Under the pieces are notes generated by a model, which was given only the letters and a program-made list of their open reading frames with translations, ran no database searches and was not told where the DNA came from. Below, piece by piece: positions 1 through 9,315 of a stretch of 64,000 bases of DNA. This stretch comes from Combretum micranthum (Eukaryota; Streptophyta; Magnoliopsida; Myrtales; Combretaceae): the NCBI GenBank assembly GCA_024138025.1, contig JAMXBD010000576.1:248001-312000 (forward strand), in the 5' to 3' direction. A program made the translations under genes and the position numbers. Each line of letters begins with the position of its first letter. Position 1 is the stretch's first letter.

Positions 1-257
1 TGTTGCCTATCACCGAATCCTATTCCTATTAGCATCTATAACCAAAGCATCAAGTTGATTTACAATATCTTCAAGGCACTGTTCTAAATGTTAGAATCTG
101 CAACAACACTATGCTTTAAGGTTGTTAATGCTCCCACCTTAAGCCTAAATTTCGGTTCATAAAGCTTCCATGTCCTAAACATAGTCATAGGTATGACCAC
201 TCTCTACACTATCATTTTCGACCATCAAATTATGGATGGATACTTGCTTTGATACCA
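1..257 (-). mobile_element. Start of an LTR-retroelement internal region with tRNA-Met-like PBS
   Basis: On the minus strand, positions 257-246 read TGGTATCAAAGC, one mismatch from the usual plant primer-binding site complementary to initiator tRNA-Met (TGGTATCAGAGC). A PBS here means the LTR would lie at higher coordinates and the internal region would run left out of the window. I could not recognise a protein in 1-245 on the minus strand, and no LTR body is clear to the right, because T2 LTR sequence begins by about 300. The piece is probably a truncated element, possibly Ty1/copia-like given the similar PBS of the remnant at 54 kb. The class assignment is a guess. Confidence 0.4.
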
Positions 258-299
258 CTTGCTATAGTGAACACAATTGAAAATTGCAAAAGAGTTGAA

Positions 300-634
300 A
301 GCTTAAAATTTTTTTTCCATTATTAATAAAAGACTAAGTTTCAACACCTTAAGATAAATTGTTTTATGAAAAATCATAGTTGAGGCAACACCCTTAGAAT
401 TTTTGCGTACAATATGAGTGTATATATATATACTCAAAGGATTTTTCAATTATATACATATCTATATTTTTGCTAAGGATTTTTGAATAAAGATAAGTTT
501 GGAAAATTGTTTTTCAAAGGTTGGGATTTTCGTGGTAATTCTGTGCCATGTCTTTTAGAGACCCAAATGACCTTTTTATGAAGAAAATAATCTTAGAAAT
601 GGATAGATCTTTTGAATAGGTAGAAAATGGTATA
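300..634 (+). mobile_element. T2-type LTR fragment, left part (split by solo LTR)
   Basis: The segment ends with the T2 landmark of a TAGGTAGAAA block followed by GGTATA, which in other copies (for example 14640-14670) runs directly into the long hairpin. Here it is cut at 634 by the T1 solo LTR and resumes at 2704. The left edge near 300 is uncertain. Confidence 0.65.
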
Positions 635-2703
635 TGTAATATACAAATAAATATTTTATATTGAAGTGCAAAGATGTCATTCGATATAAAATAAGAGGAT
701 TTTATGGTCAAACCTAATGTTTAATTTAATTGCTTTTGTCAGTTATCAGATACATGAGAGAAGACGAAGAGATGGAGGGGAAATCAAATAGGCACAAGGC
801 TAAGCTGACTAAACACTATCGGCCTATTTTTCTATGCTGCCGGCATACCTATTGAAAATTGCCAGCGTATGTAAAGTGAAGGAAATGAAAAGCCACGATT
901 TTTATTATATCTTTCTTCTTTATTCTCTATTCCAACATAACCCTAAACCTAGCAGACATCCTCTAGTGAATTCATAGCCATCAAGACGATTTGTAATCTA
1001 GATCAGGTAATCAAATCATCAATTTTTCCTTTAAGTTTCATAGATCTATCATGTTCTTAGAGTTTTTATATTATTTTGAAGGAGAATTAGAGAATCGTTT
1101 TAGTTTTCTTGGAGAATATGAAGATTTCGTGTTTAAGGAAAGTTAAGGATCAAATCCAAGTAATTTGATAACCATTCTTTCTTTAAGATCATCAAATCTA
1201 TAGTATCCTTAGAATTTGTTTGTTGTTTTTGAAGGGAGATTGGAGAAACCGTGATTATCTTGGAGGTCTAGATTTGGTGTTAAAAAGGATTCTATAGTCC
1301 AGATCAGGTAATCAAATCCCTATTTTCTTTTATAGGATTTTACATATATATTAGTTTCTTAGAGTATCATTTGTGGTTTTAAAGGAACTTTTGGAAGAGG
1401 AACCCTAATTGAGTTAGAATATGATTTTTGGTGAATAAGGAGAATTGAGAGTCAATTCTAGGTAAGTTTATATGACCTTTATGAAAAAAGGAATGATTTT
1501 TATTGGTTTTGGTTTAATTTGTATTGAATGGATTCTGAGGTTTGGAAGAATTGTGGAGGAAAAATTTTGATTTTTTGGAAATTTTGTGATTCCATAAACA
1601 AGGAAAATGGGTAAGATTGATTCTTTCAACCCTTTAGATGATCTAAAAATATAATCTTTTATTAAAGTTTTTATATTGGTTGTTAGGAATCAAAGTTCTT
1701 GGAGATTTTAGAAGAAAATCCTAAATTATGGTGTTTGAGGATTTTGTGGCTTTAAAATTTATAGAAGAAAGGTGTTTTGGTGAATTAGGGTTCTGTTCCT
1801 AAAGCGAAATCAGGTACGACCTTACCATGTATGTTTGTTTATGCTTATAGAATTAGTTGTAAAATCTGACTTAACACATTTTTGACTTTAATTGAAACGT
1901 GTGTTGGTTGTGTTTGGCAGTGATTAGTAAAGATCACGACAGTAGTGTGATACTAACGCTGGCAACCTGATGATCTTTTTATGGTGGTGTCCCTAGTGGA
2001 GTTGCACCTGGAGATGATTCCGGTAGATTAGGAGTTGTTACCAGCTTAATTGTGGAACGCATCTATATATGTATATATTATGATAATATAGTTTCATCGG
2101 AGTCATGAGTTACTCCGGGTTTAGTATTAGTGATCAATAGTCCTAAACTGTGTTGGTTGTAGGCTAATAAAAAGATAATTAAATTGTGCTTGTTGCATTA
2201 GAAAATAAGTTGTAACTGATATTGTGATATGCATGTTCATGTGCATGTGCTTTTAGTTTGGAGTACTGGGCGTTTTTCGCTCAATCCTTATTTTTCCTAC
2301 AGGTACAGGTGAAGATTCTATGATTTATGATTTGATGGGCTATGACATATTTGTCGATGATAGGGAGAGCAATAGCGGTTATGACAATCCTGCTGATAAT
2401 TAAGATTAGTTATTAGTAATTTGAGAAGAAGAAATATATGATGATTTAGTTAGTTTTTTTGGAGACATTTTTATATGTAAGGATTTATCATTTCTGTTTT
2501 AGTTTAGATTTTTTTAAGTTATGCTAGTTAATGTTGAGAACAAATTATTTTGATATGAAAAGTTTTTAAAAGTTACATTTTATGTGAGTGATTGATGATA
2601 TTTGAAATACATATTTGTGGTCTTAGAAATCTATAACCTTAGCGTATCTGTTCTTCTAAGGATACATGGCGGGCTTATAACGCCTTTAGGTTAGGGCGTT
2701 ACA
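635..2703 (+). mobile_element. Solo LTR, T1 family (Tekay-like), 2.07 kb
   Basis: The segment starts TGTAATATACAAATAAA and ends GCGTTACA, the same termini as the LTRs of the T1 element at 3519 and 9316. It is flanked by near-identical 5-bp sequences (GTATA at 630-634, ATATA at 2704-2708). It has no PBS, PPT or coding region, so it is best read as a solo LTR left by LTR-LTR recombination. It interrupts a T2 LTR exactly between its GGTATA and hairpin landmarks, so it is younger than that LTR. Its middle (about 1000-1800) consists of diverged units of about 150 bp, described in the findings. Near its 3' end it carries the acceptor-like TTTTTCCTACAG followed by GTACAG (about 2291-2308), shared with the 3' LTR at 10 kb. 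Confidence 0.85.
1003..1760 (+). repeat. Tandem ~150-bp diverged units within T1 LTR
   Basis: Five units start near 1003, 1150, 1303, 1456 and 1606. Each opens with a (A)GGTAA-like core (in the second, AAGTAA), continues through a T-rich stretch, a CTTAGAGT-like block, a TTTTGAAGGAGA-like block and a TTGGAGAATATGA-like block. Period and block order are kept although identity is modest. Two or three similar units can be seen in the full-element LTR near 3923, 4050 and 4206. Confidence 0.6.
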
Positions 2704-2714
2704 ATATATAATAT

Positions 2715-2769
2715 GTGAAATTCTAAGTTAAAATGAGCAAGTTATGACCATTTTAACTTGGAATTTCAC
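2715..2769 (+). other. Conserved LTR hairpin 1 (21-bp arms)
   Basis: Arms at 2715-2735 and 2749-2769 are complementary at 20 of 21 positions, and the remaining pair is a U-G wobble. The loop is the 13 nt at 2736-2748. The same fold with different arm bases appears in every T2 LTR that covers this region. Confidence 0.85.
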
Positions 2770-3419
2770 TTCATACGAATTTTGATGAACTTAGTGAAAT
2801 AGAGTTGCAAATTTAAAGTAGAACTTCCAAAAAATACTCATTTGGGTATTTCTTTTATATAAGTGATGTGGAGTCCGAGCTACCTTACTCGAAGGGTCGC
2901 TTTGACTAAAAAGCTTCTACTACTATGGCCGAATGAGTTTAAATTCTCGCATTTTTGTACTTATAATTTTCCATGTAGTTTAGTGGCACTAGACTTCAGG
3001 CAAAGATAAAAAATATTATAGTGCATGTGCTTTACTTATATGATTGAAATTATGATAAATATATTGAGACGAGAATTGTTAACTAATCATTGTATGATTT
3101 AGTATAGAATGATTTGTTTGCAAATTCTATGATTACTTATAAAATGTCTAATATTATGCCATGATTACTTAAATAAAATGATTCATGCATGACACGTAGT
3201 AGTTAAATTGCATTCATTACTATACCATTGGTGGTATAAGGGCATAGTAATGAGGTCGAGGAACCCGAAAATAAACTTTATGGCTTTGATTGCCCGTAAG
3301 TAAATGGTGAGTGGGTACCCGAGTTAACTACAATTTAGCGGTTAATAGGAATCCGTATAAAAACAACAAAAACATCATTTGCGAACTATAGCCTTATTGC
3401 CTAGAACACCTAACCACCG

Positions 3420-3441
3420 AATGGAGGGGTAAATCCATTCA
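3420..3441 (+). other. Conserved LTR hairpin 2 in T2 fragment
   Basis: GAATGGA (3420-3426) pairs perfectly with TCCATTC (3435-3441) across an 8-nt loop. The following hairpin 3 is decayed in this copy: CATATGA is present but its partner arm is not. Confidence 0.7.
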
Positions 3442-3518
3442 AACATATGATTCTTAAAAAATTGTTTGTATTATCTGCTCACGTGATTGATTGCACCTCA
3501 TATGCTTGTTAAATAACT

Positions 3519-4449
3519 TATAAAGTACACATAAATAATTCATAGTGAAGGGTATATATGTAATAAAATATTTTTAAAAGGGTACTTTTGTCCTTGAACA
3601 GATGATTTTGGACCCGAGGATGTTCTGTGCGTGAACAGATAAATTTTGGCTTAGGTCAACAGCCTAAAATCCTAAGCCGCCGGCCTATATCCAAAGACGA
3701 CAGCTGGTAGCACCAGCTTTGGAGTTTTTGGAGTCGTCAAAGAAATTGGTTGTAAGCCAGCATAAAAGCTGCCAATGTACACATCAAAGCCGTTAGCGTA
3801 GCAGCCAGCTTATGTCTGCGTTATTCCTAAGCTAGGGTTACGTTTTTCTTAAGCCAATTCTTTCTATAAATGGACCCTAGACCCACGAATTTGTCACACT
3901 TCTTACTCAGCCAAACTCAAGGCATGTGGGTAAAATCTTGGTCTTTTTCATTTCCTTTCCTTAGATAGATAAACTAATCCTAGTTTTATATACGTTTGAA
4001 GGAGATTTAGGAGCGAAACCTAAATCAGATTTGGAGGATTTTAGTTTCAAATCAAAGTAAAGGTAAGATTTTTATCCTATTCTTGTGATATTTAGGATTG
4101 ATAGATTATAAGAACATGATTATAGCGACAGTGTATTATTGGTGACCGGAGAATTAATTGAACGAATTAGGGTTTCCATTACGAATAGGACCTGCGAGAT
4201 CTAAGTATGAATTTGTCCTTCATTTGTGGATTTAAAGGTATGAACTTTCATAGTTGTTTTGCTCATAGAGGATTGTATATATATCTGTGTATGTGTTGTA
4301 AAGGGAATTTGTGGAGATTGTTAAGAACTTTGGAGAATTTGTGATATTGGAAATACATGTTTGTGGTTTTAGAAATATATAGCTTTAACATGTCTATTCT
4401 AGTGAGGACACATGGCGGGCTGATAAAGCCTTTAGATTAGGGTGTTATA
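3519..4449 (+). repeat. 5' LTR of T1 element (internally deleted)
   Basis: The start TATAAAGTACACATAAAT aligns with TGTAACGTACAAATAAAT at 9316, and the end ...GGTGTTATA corresponds to ...GCGTTACA, so both terminal dinucleotides are mutated. A TATA box (TATAAAT) is at 3865-3871. The body matches the 3' LTR up to GAGAATTTGTGA near 4342, then jumps to the last 0.1 kb of the LTR, removing the segment that holds the acceptor-like site. Confidence 0.8.
3865..3871 (+). promoter_or_regulatory. TATA box of T1 5' LTR
   Basis: TATAAAT lies about 350 bp into the LTR, followed by GGACCCTAGACC. The same arrangement is found in the 3' LTR at 9697-9703. Confidence 0.6.
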
Positions 4450-4456
4450 GCTTAAG

Positions 4457-4468
4457 TGGTATGAGAGA
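4457..4468 (+). other. Primer-binding site (tRNA-Met), T1 element
   Basis: TGGTATGAGAGA has two mismatches to the canonical TGGTATCAGAGC and lies 7 nt after the LTR end. This marks the start of minus-strand DNA synthesis for the element. Confidence 0.75.
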
Positions 4469-4621
4469 AATAGGTTTTGATCATCAGATTCAGTTATGAT
4501 TCGTTAGGACAATGAGCCTTGATGAGAGGGGTAGAAATTAGTTAGGAACGTTTATTCATAAGTTATAATATTTTATAGTACTATAATCTTTTAGTATTTC
4601 CTTAACCTTATAGATATGTTT

Positions 4622-4635
4622 CTTTTTCTTGGTAG
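4622..4635 (+). promoter_or_regulatory. Putative 3' splice acceptor just before gag
   Basis: A pyrimidine tract CTTTTTCTTGG is followed by TAG, and the gag ATG begins two bases later (4637). The site matches a plant 3' splice acceptor, and donor-like GGTAAG sites lie upstream in the LTR (4050-4056). Splicing is an inference. Confidence 0.4.
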
Positions 4636-4636
4636 A

Positions 4637-5811
4637 ATGCCACCACATAGAAGAGCCTTTGATACTGGTTCCTCCAGTACTGGTCAGGAGAAACAATCAC
4701 CAGAAAACCAACCACCTCTGAATCCAGTGCCGGAGGATTTACCCCTACCTCCACCACCACCATCACCTCTTGTAGGATAACAGGTGCCTATAGATGTTGC
4801 TCAATTGATGCAAGCTGTGAATACTCTTCTGGGAGAAGTCACCCAACAACAGCAGAACATAAGAAACGATATGCGGGTGATGCAGACCAATGTTGAAGCC
4901 TGGAGACAGGAAGCACAAAGGAACAATGGTAATGGAGGAAATAGAGGCCATGGAGCAAGATATGTTGACGTGCTTAGTCTGAACAAGTTTATAGACCTAG
5001 TCTACAAGTTTGAGCCCCAGCTTGGGAAGCCATTGGAGGCTCAGTTGTGGTTAGAGGAGGTGGGAAAGACGTTTACTGCTTTGGACATACCAGACAACAA
5101 AAAGGTGGAATATGCCTCCTACCTGCTTACTAGGAGAGTAAACAACTGGTGGCTGAGCACCAAAAGACACATGACAGGAGCAATCACATGGGAGATGTTC
5201 AAACAAGCCTTCTATAGGGAGTTCTTTTCCGACAGTGTGAAGCAGAAGATGCTTAAGGAGTACTGTACCTTGCATCAGGCAAAGATGACTGTAGAAGAGT
5301 ATGAAGTAGAGCTGAACCGATTAATGAGGCTTTTACCAGACCCCCCAAAGGGTAGTGAAGAGGCCAAAATGAGTAGATTTATCACGGGTCTAGAGCCTGA
5401 GATTCAGTATCAGGTCAATTTGATGGACTTGAATAACTACTCCGCTGTAGTCAACAAAGCTAAGATGATTGAGCAAGGATTGAACAAGATCAAGGGAATG
5501 AATGAACCCATAAACCAAGTCTACCTGGGTAAGAGGCCAGCTGCTATGGTTATCACTCAAGATAGGGGGAAAGACTCTTCACCAAACAAGTAAGATCTTT
5601 GGTCCCAAGTTCCGATAGGAACTGCCTTAAATTCCAGGGACCCCATGATGTGAAAGACCGTAAATGGCCCAATAACGCTTGTTTCAACTATGGAAAGGTA
5701 GGGCATAGTAAGAGATTCTGCACTGAGCGATTAGGAGGACCACTTATTTTCTGCTTTAAGTGTGGACAAAGAGGGCATAAGGCCGTGGATTGTAAAGAAT
5801 TGGGAAGGTAA
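4637..5811 (+). pseudogene. gag of T1 element (one premature stop, one frameshift)
   Basis: Gag forms the virus-like particle and binds element RNA. The reading frame opens at ATG 4637 with a Pro-rich leader, meets a TAA at 4778-4780, and is then open to 5593. The central part carries the retrotransposon gag domain: LEAQLWLEEV, a YLLTRRVNNWW stretch, then TWEMFKQAFYREFF and VEEYEVELNRL. After a frameshift near 5594 the nucleocapsid part (5599-5811) shows two zinc knuckles. The second (CFKCGQRGHKAVDC) is intact CX2CX4HX4C. In the first the second cysteine is tyrosine (CFNYGKVGHSKRFC), which should abolish zinc binding. The gag is decayed but clearly homologous to plant chromovirus gag. Confidence 0.88.
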
Positions 5812-5939
5812 GTAGTTTCTGGAGCACCAATGAATAGACCACAGGGTCAAAGATAGAGAGCAACTGCCAAGATTTATGCGTTATAGCATAGGGACACCTC
5901 CAGTGTGGATACCATAGTAGGTATATTGTCTATCCTCGA

Positions 5940-6282
5940 GAATAGTGCATATATATATTGTTTGACACTGGTGCGAGTTTTTCATGTATATCTGAGTTGT
6001 TTGCATCTGTATGCGGAGTGCATATTGAATTCATGTCTGGATGTTTTACCGTAAATACTCCTTTAGAGGGTGGATCTTTGCTGAATAAAATCTGTAGAGA
6101 TGTGAACATAGAAATAGAAGGTAGGTGTTTACCTGCAATCTTATGGTGATGGACATGATCGGTTCTGATGTAATCTTAGGAGTAGACTGGTTAATGAAAC
6201 ACCCGGCTATAATTGATTGCAAAAATTTAGTTGTGGAATCTAGTTTAGATGGAGATAAATTTATATATAAATTTGAAGTATA
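5940..6282 (+). pseudogene. Aspartic protease region of T1 pol (frameshifted)
   Basis: Retropepsin cleaves the element polyprotein. The active-site triad is preserved as FDTGAS (Asp codon 5964-5966) followed by FSCIS. The C-terminal SDVILGVDWL motif follows after a frameshift near 6147. The segment before 5940 has stop codons. The catalytic motif is intact but the frame is not. Confidence 0.8.
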
Positions 6283-6310
6283 AAGACCTATAACTTTACC
6301 CACATACGAG

Positions 6311-7140
6311 TTGTGGGAGAAGCTAATATTGGCAGTGGCAGCTATGACATTAGGAGATGAATTAAGGAATGATCCTGCAAGAATACCAATTGTGAGAGAG
6401 TATCTAGATGTATTCCAGAAGATTTACCCAGATTACCGCTTGAAAGAGAGGTTGAGTTTACTATCGATTTGGTGCCTGATATCATGCCTAAGTTTAAAGC
6501 ACCATACCTAATGGCTTTGATTGAGTTGGCAGAATTAAAGGTTCAGTTGGAGGACTTACTCAAGAAGAAATTTATTAGACCAAATGTGTCACCTTAGGGA
6601 GCTCCTGTGTTATTTGTGAAGAAGAAGGACGGGAGCATGAGATTGTGTATAACTACTAAGAATTGAATAAGGTGATGATCAAGAATAAGTATTCATTACC
6701 TAGAATAGACAACCTGTTCGATTAGTTGGCAAAAGTGTGGGTATTCTCCAAGATTGATTTAAGGTCGGGGTATCATCAGTTGCGAATTAAAGCGGAAGAT
6801 ATTCCAAAGATAGCTTTCAGGACTATATACAGGCATTACGAATTCGTGGTTATGCCCTTTGGTCTTACAAATGCACCCACTATGTTTATGAATCTCACGA
6901 ACAGAATCTTTAGGGATTATTTAGATTCGTTTGTTGTGGGTTTCATTGACGACGTATTGGTGTATTCGAAGACTGAAGAGGAACATGAAAAATATTTATG
7001 ATTAGTCCTGAGTAGATTATAGGAGGAATAGTTATATGCCAAGTTCATAAAGTGTGAGTTTTAATTAGATCAAGTATCATTCTTGGGGCATATTGTGGAT
7101 AGGAATAGAATTTCTATAGATTGAGAAAGTAAAAGCTGTA
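6311..7140 (+). pseudogene. Reverse transcriptase region of T1 pol (broken)
   Basis: RT copies element RNA into DNA. A conserved connection ([10 protein letters not shown]) starts near 6380, followed by a KKKDGS block near 6620 with stops on both sides. The longest open piece (6726-7001) holds the palm: [12 protein letters not shown] with the first catalytic Asp, then [20 protein letters not shown], and FIDDVLVYS with the paired Asp residues of the YxDD box. Several stops and at least one frameshift follow up to about 7140. The fold motifs leave no doubt of identity, but the frame is not open. Confidence 0.85.
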
Positions 7141-7234
7141 GTTGAATGGCCGACTCCTAAGACAGTGACTAGAATTAAAAGTTTCTTAGGAATGGTAAGA
7201 TATTATCGTAGATTTGTATAGGACTTCTCTAAGC

Positions 7235-7700
7235 TTGCAAATCCTTTGACAAGATTGACGCAGAAGGAAGTGACATTCATTTGGGATGGAAAGTGTGAGA
7301 GTAGCTTTCAACTGTTGAAAGAGAGATTAGTGTCTGCACTGGTTTTAGCTTTGTCGGTGAGTGGAGAGAAGTACACTATTTATAGTGATGCCTCTATACA
7401 AGGTTCAGGTTGCGTTTTGATGCAAGGTGGAAGAGTTATCGCATATGTATCTAAACAATTAAAGCCATATGAAAGAAATTATCCCAGTCATGACTTGGAA
7501 CTAGCAACCATGGTCCATACCTTAAAACTCTGGAGACACTATTTTTATGATGAGAAGTGCAAAATATTCATTGATCATAAGAGCTTGAAGTACATTTTCA
7601 CCCAGATAGATCTAGACATGAGGCATAGAAGGTGGTTAGAATTGATTAAAGACTATGGCATGGATATCCAATACCACTTGGAAAGGCCAACGTCGTAGCG
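7235..7700 (+). pseudogene. RNase H region of T1 pol
   Basis: This Ty3-type RNase H is the best preserved pol segment, open for about 150 codons. The expected acidic catalytic residues are visible: Asp in IYSDAS, Glu in [18 protein letters not shown], and Asp in [10 protein letters not shown]. It ends at a TAG (7696-7698) within the stretch that normally leads to the integrase. It removes RNA from the RNA-DNA hybrid during reverse transcription. Confidence 0.85.
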
Positions 7701-7979
7701 GATCCCTTAAGTAGGAAGAGGAATGAGAATTTAGTAGCTATGATCACTTCTGAGCGTCACTTGCTAGATGATATGAGGAAATTGGACTTGGAAATAGTGA
7801 CCCGAAAAGTAAGTGCACGATTGGCAAGGTTGCAATTCAGCCTACATTGGTTGATAGAATTAAAGCAAGTCATGTAGATGATCCGAGCATATTGGAGATA
7901 GTGTGAAGAATGGAAATTAGCAGAGCCCTTTAATTTTATATTGATGAAGGTATCATGAGATACAAGGGAAGATTGTGTG

Positions 7980-8950
7980 TACCGAAGTAAGGAGAACTTA
8001 AGAGAGAATTGTTGAAGGAAGTGCATCATTCGAGTTATTCCATCCATCCGGGAGGTAATAAGATGTACCAGGACTTAAAAGAAACTATACTGGTGGAATA
8101 ATATGAAAAAGGAGATTGCTGAGTATGTATCGAAGTGTCACACGTACTAGATAATCAACATAGAGCACAAACAACCAGCTGGTTAATTGAAGCCTTGGCT
8201 TATACCTTAGTAGAAATGGGAACAAATTAATATGGATTTTGTCACAGCTCTACCCAGAACCAAAGGAAAATTTGACTCAGTATGGGTGATAGTGGATAGA
8301 CTAACGAAAGTAACATGATTTATACCTATTAGAACTGGGTATACTTTCGAACATCTAGCCACTTTATATATCAAAGAGGTTATGAGACTACATGGAATTC
8401 CAGTGACCGTTGTGTTGGATAGCGATACCAGGTTTGTAGGGAGATTTTGGAAGAGCTTACACAAAGCTTTAGGTACTAAAGTGGTTTTTAGTACAGCTTA
8501 TCATCCTCAGATGGACGGGCAGTTTGAACGAACAATCCAAATTCTTAAGGACATGCTAAGAGCCTGTGTCTTGGACTTTAAAGGATGTTGGGATGAATAT
8601 TTACCTTTGGTAGAGTTCACCTATAATAACAGTTATCAAGTGTCAATCGGGATGCCACCGTATGAAGCTTTGTATGGTAGAAAGTTTCGATTATTGATTC
8701 ACTGGGATGGAGCAGGTGATAGGCAAAGTTAGGACCTGAATTGGTTCAGGATGCAGTGGACAAGGTTAAAGGTGTCCAACAGAAATTGCAAGCTACACAA
8801 AGCCGACAAAAAAGCTAGGTAGATAAATGAAGAAGACCATTAGAATTTCAAGTAGGGGAACACAAGTTGCTTAAGATATCTCCGACGAAAGGTGTTGTTA
8901 GATTTGGTATGAGAGGGAAGTTAAACCCCAAATATGTTGGTTCATTTGAA
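7980..8950 (+). pseudogene. Integrase region of T1 pol (broken)
   Basis: An HHCC zinc-finger-like N-terminus (HHSSYSIHPGGNKM near 8030) is followed by stops. The catalytic core then appears in pieces: MDF with the first Asp (8232-8240), VVLDSDTRFVGRFWKSL with the second Asp, and FERTIQILKDMLRACV with the Glu, in the open stretch 8382-8732. The core is followed by [10 protein letters not shown], typical of plant Ty3 integrases, and a GPY/F-like region (KYVGSFEIL) near 8930. DDE chemistry would join element DNA to the chromosome, but stops and frameshifts inactivate it. Confidence 0.85.
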
Positions 8951-9286
8951 ATACTGAAAAGAATTGGAGATATGGATTATTGACTAGCGTTACCACCAAG
9001 TTTAGAGGGAGTGCACAATGTTTTTCATGTATCTTTGTTGAGAAAATATGTACAAGACCTTGAATAGATCGTAGAATTAGAACCATTGGAAGTTCAAGCT
9101 AACCTTTTAACCCGAGAAAAGCCAGTAAGAATTTAAGATATGAAAGAGAAGATCTTGAGGAGACGTGTGATTAAATATGTAAAGGTACAATGGTTGAATC
9201 AAACTGAACGAGAAGCAACATGGGAACTTGGAGAGGAGATGGAAGCCATATACCCCGAGCTTTTCAATGAATCAGGTAACGTTTGA
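8950..9286 (+). pseudogene. Integrase C-terminus with chromodomain-like tail, T1
   Basis: The segment encodes LPPSLEGVHNVFHVSLLRKYV, the conserved integrase C-terminal block, then after stops a tail with VIKYVKVQWLNQTEREATWE and YPELF. Chromoviruses of the Tekay/Del group end this way, with a chromodomain thought to steer integration to heterochromatin. The frame ends at TGA just before the GAGGACGAAAG block. Confidence 0.8.
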
Positions 9287-9303
9287 GGACGAAAGTTTGT
9301 TTT

Positions 9304-9315
9304 AGGAGGGGAGAA
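9304..9315 (+). other. Polypurine tract of T1 element
   Basis: AGGAGGGGAGAA lies directly against the 3' LTR start TGTAACG (9316). It is the primer for plus-strand synthesis. Confidence 0.85.

Larger units (their letters stand above)
2704..3518 (+). mobile_element. T2-type LTR fragment, right part
   Basis: This continues the T2 LTR interrupted at 634. It begins with the long hairpin (2715-2769), then the conserved block ACTCATTTGGGTATTTCTTT, and includes the first hairpin of the tandem pair (GAATGGA at 3420-3426 with TCCATTC at 3435-3441) and a CTGCTCACGTG motif near 3476. The LTR is cut at 3518 by the T1 element, so its last 0.4 kb or so is missing here. Confidence 0.75.

Noticed and set aside
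4457..4468. A tRNA gene, suggested by tRNA-Met complementarity
   Set aside because: Only 12 nt match and the site sits right after an LTR, as expected for a primer-binding site. No cloverleaf is present here or at 15946 or 54393.
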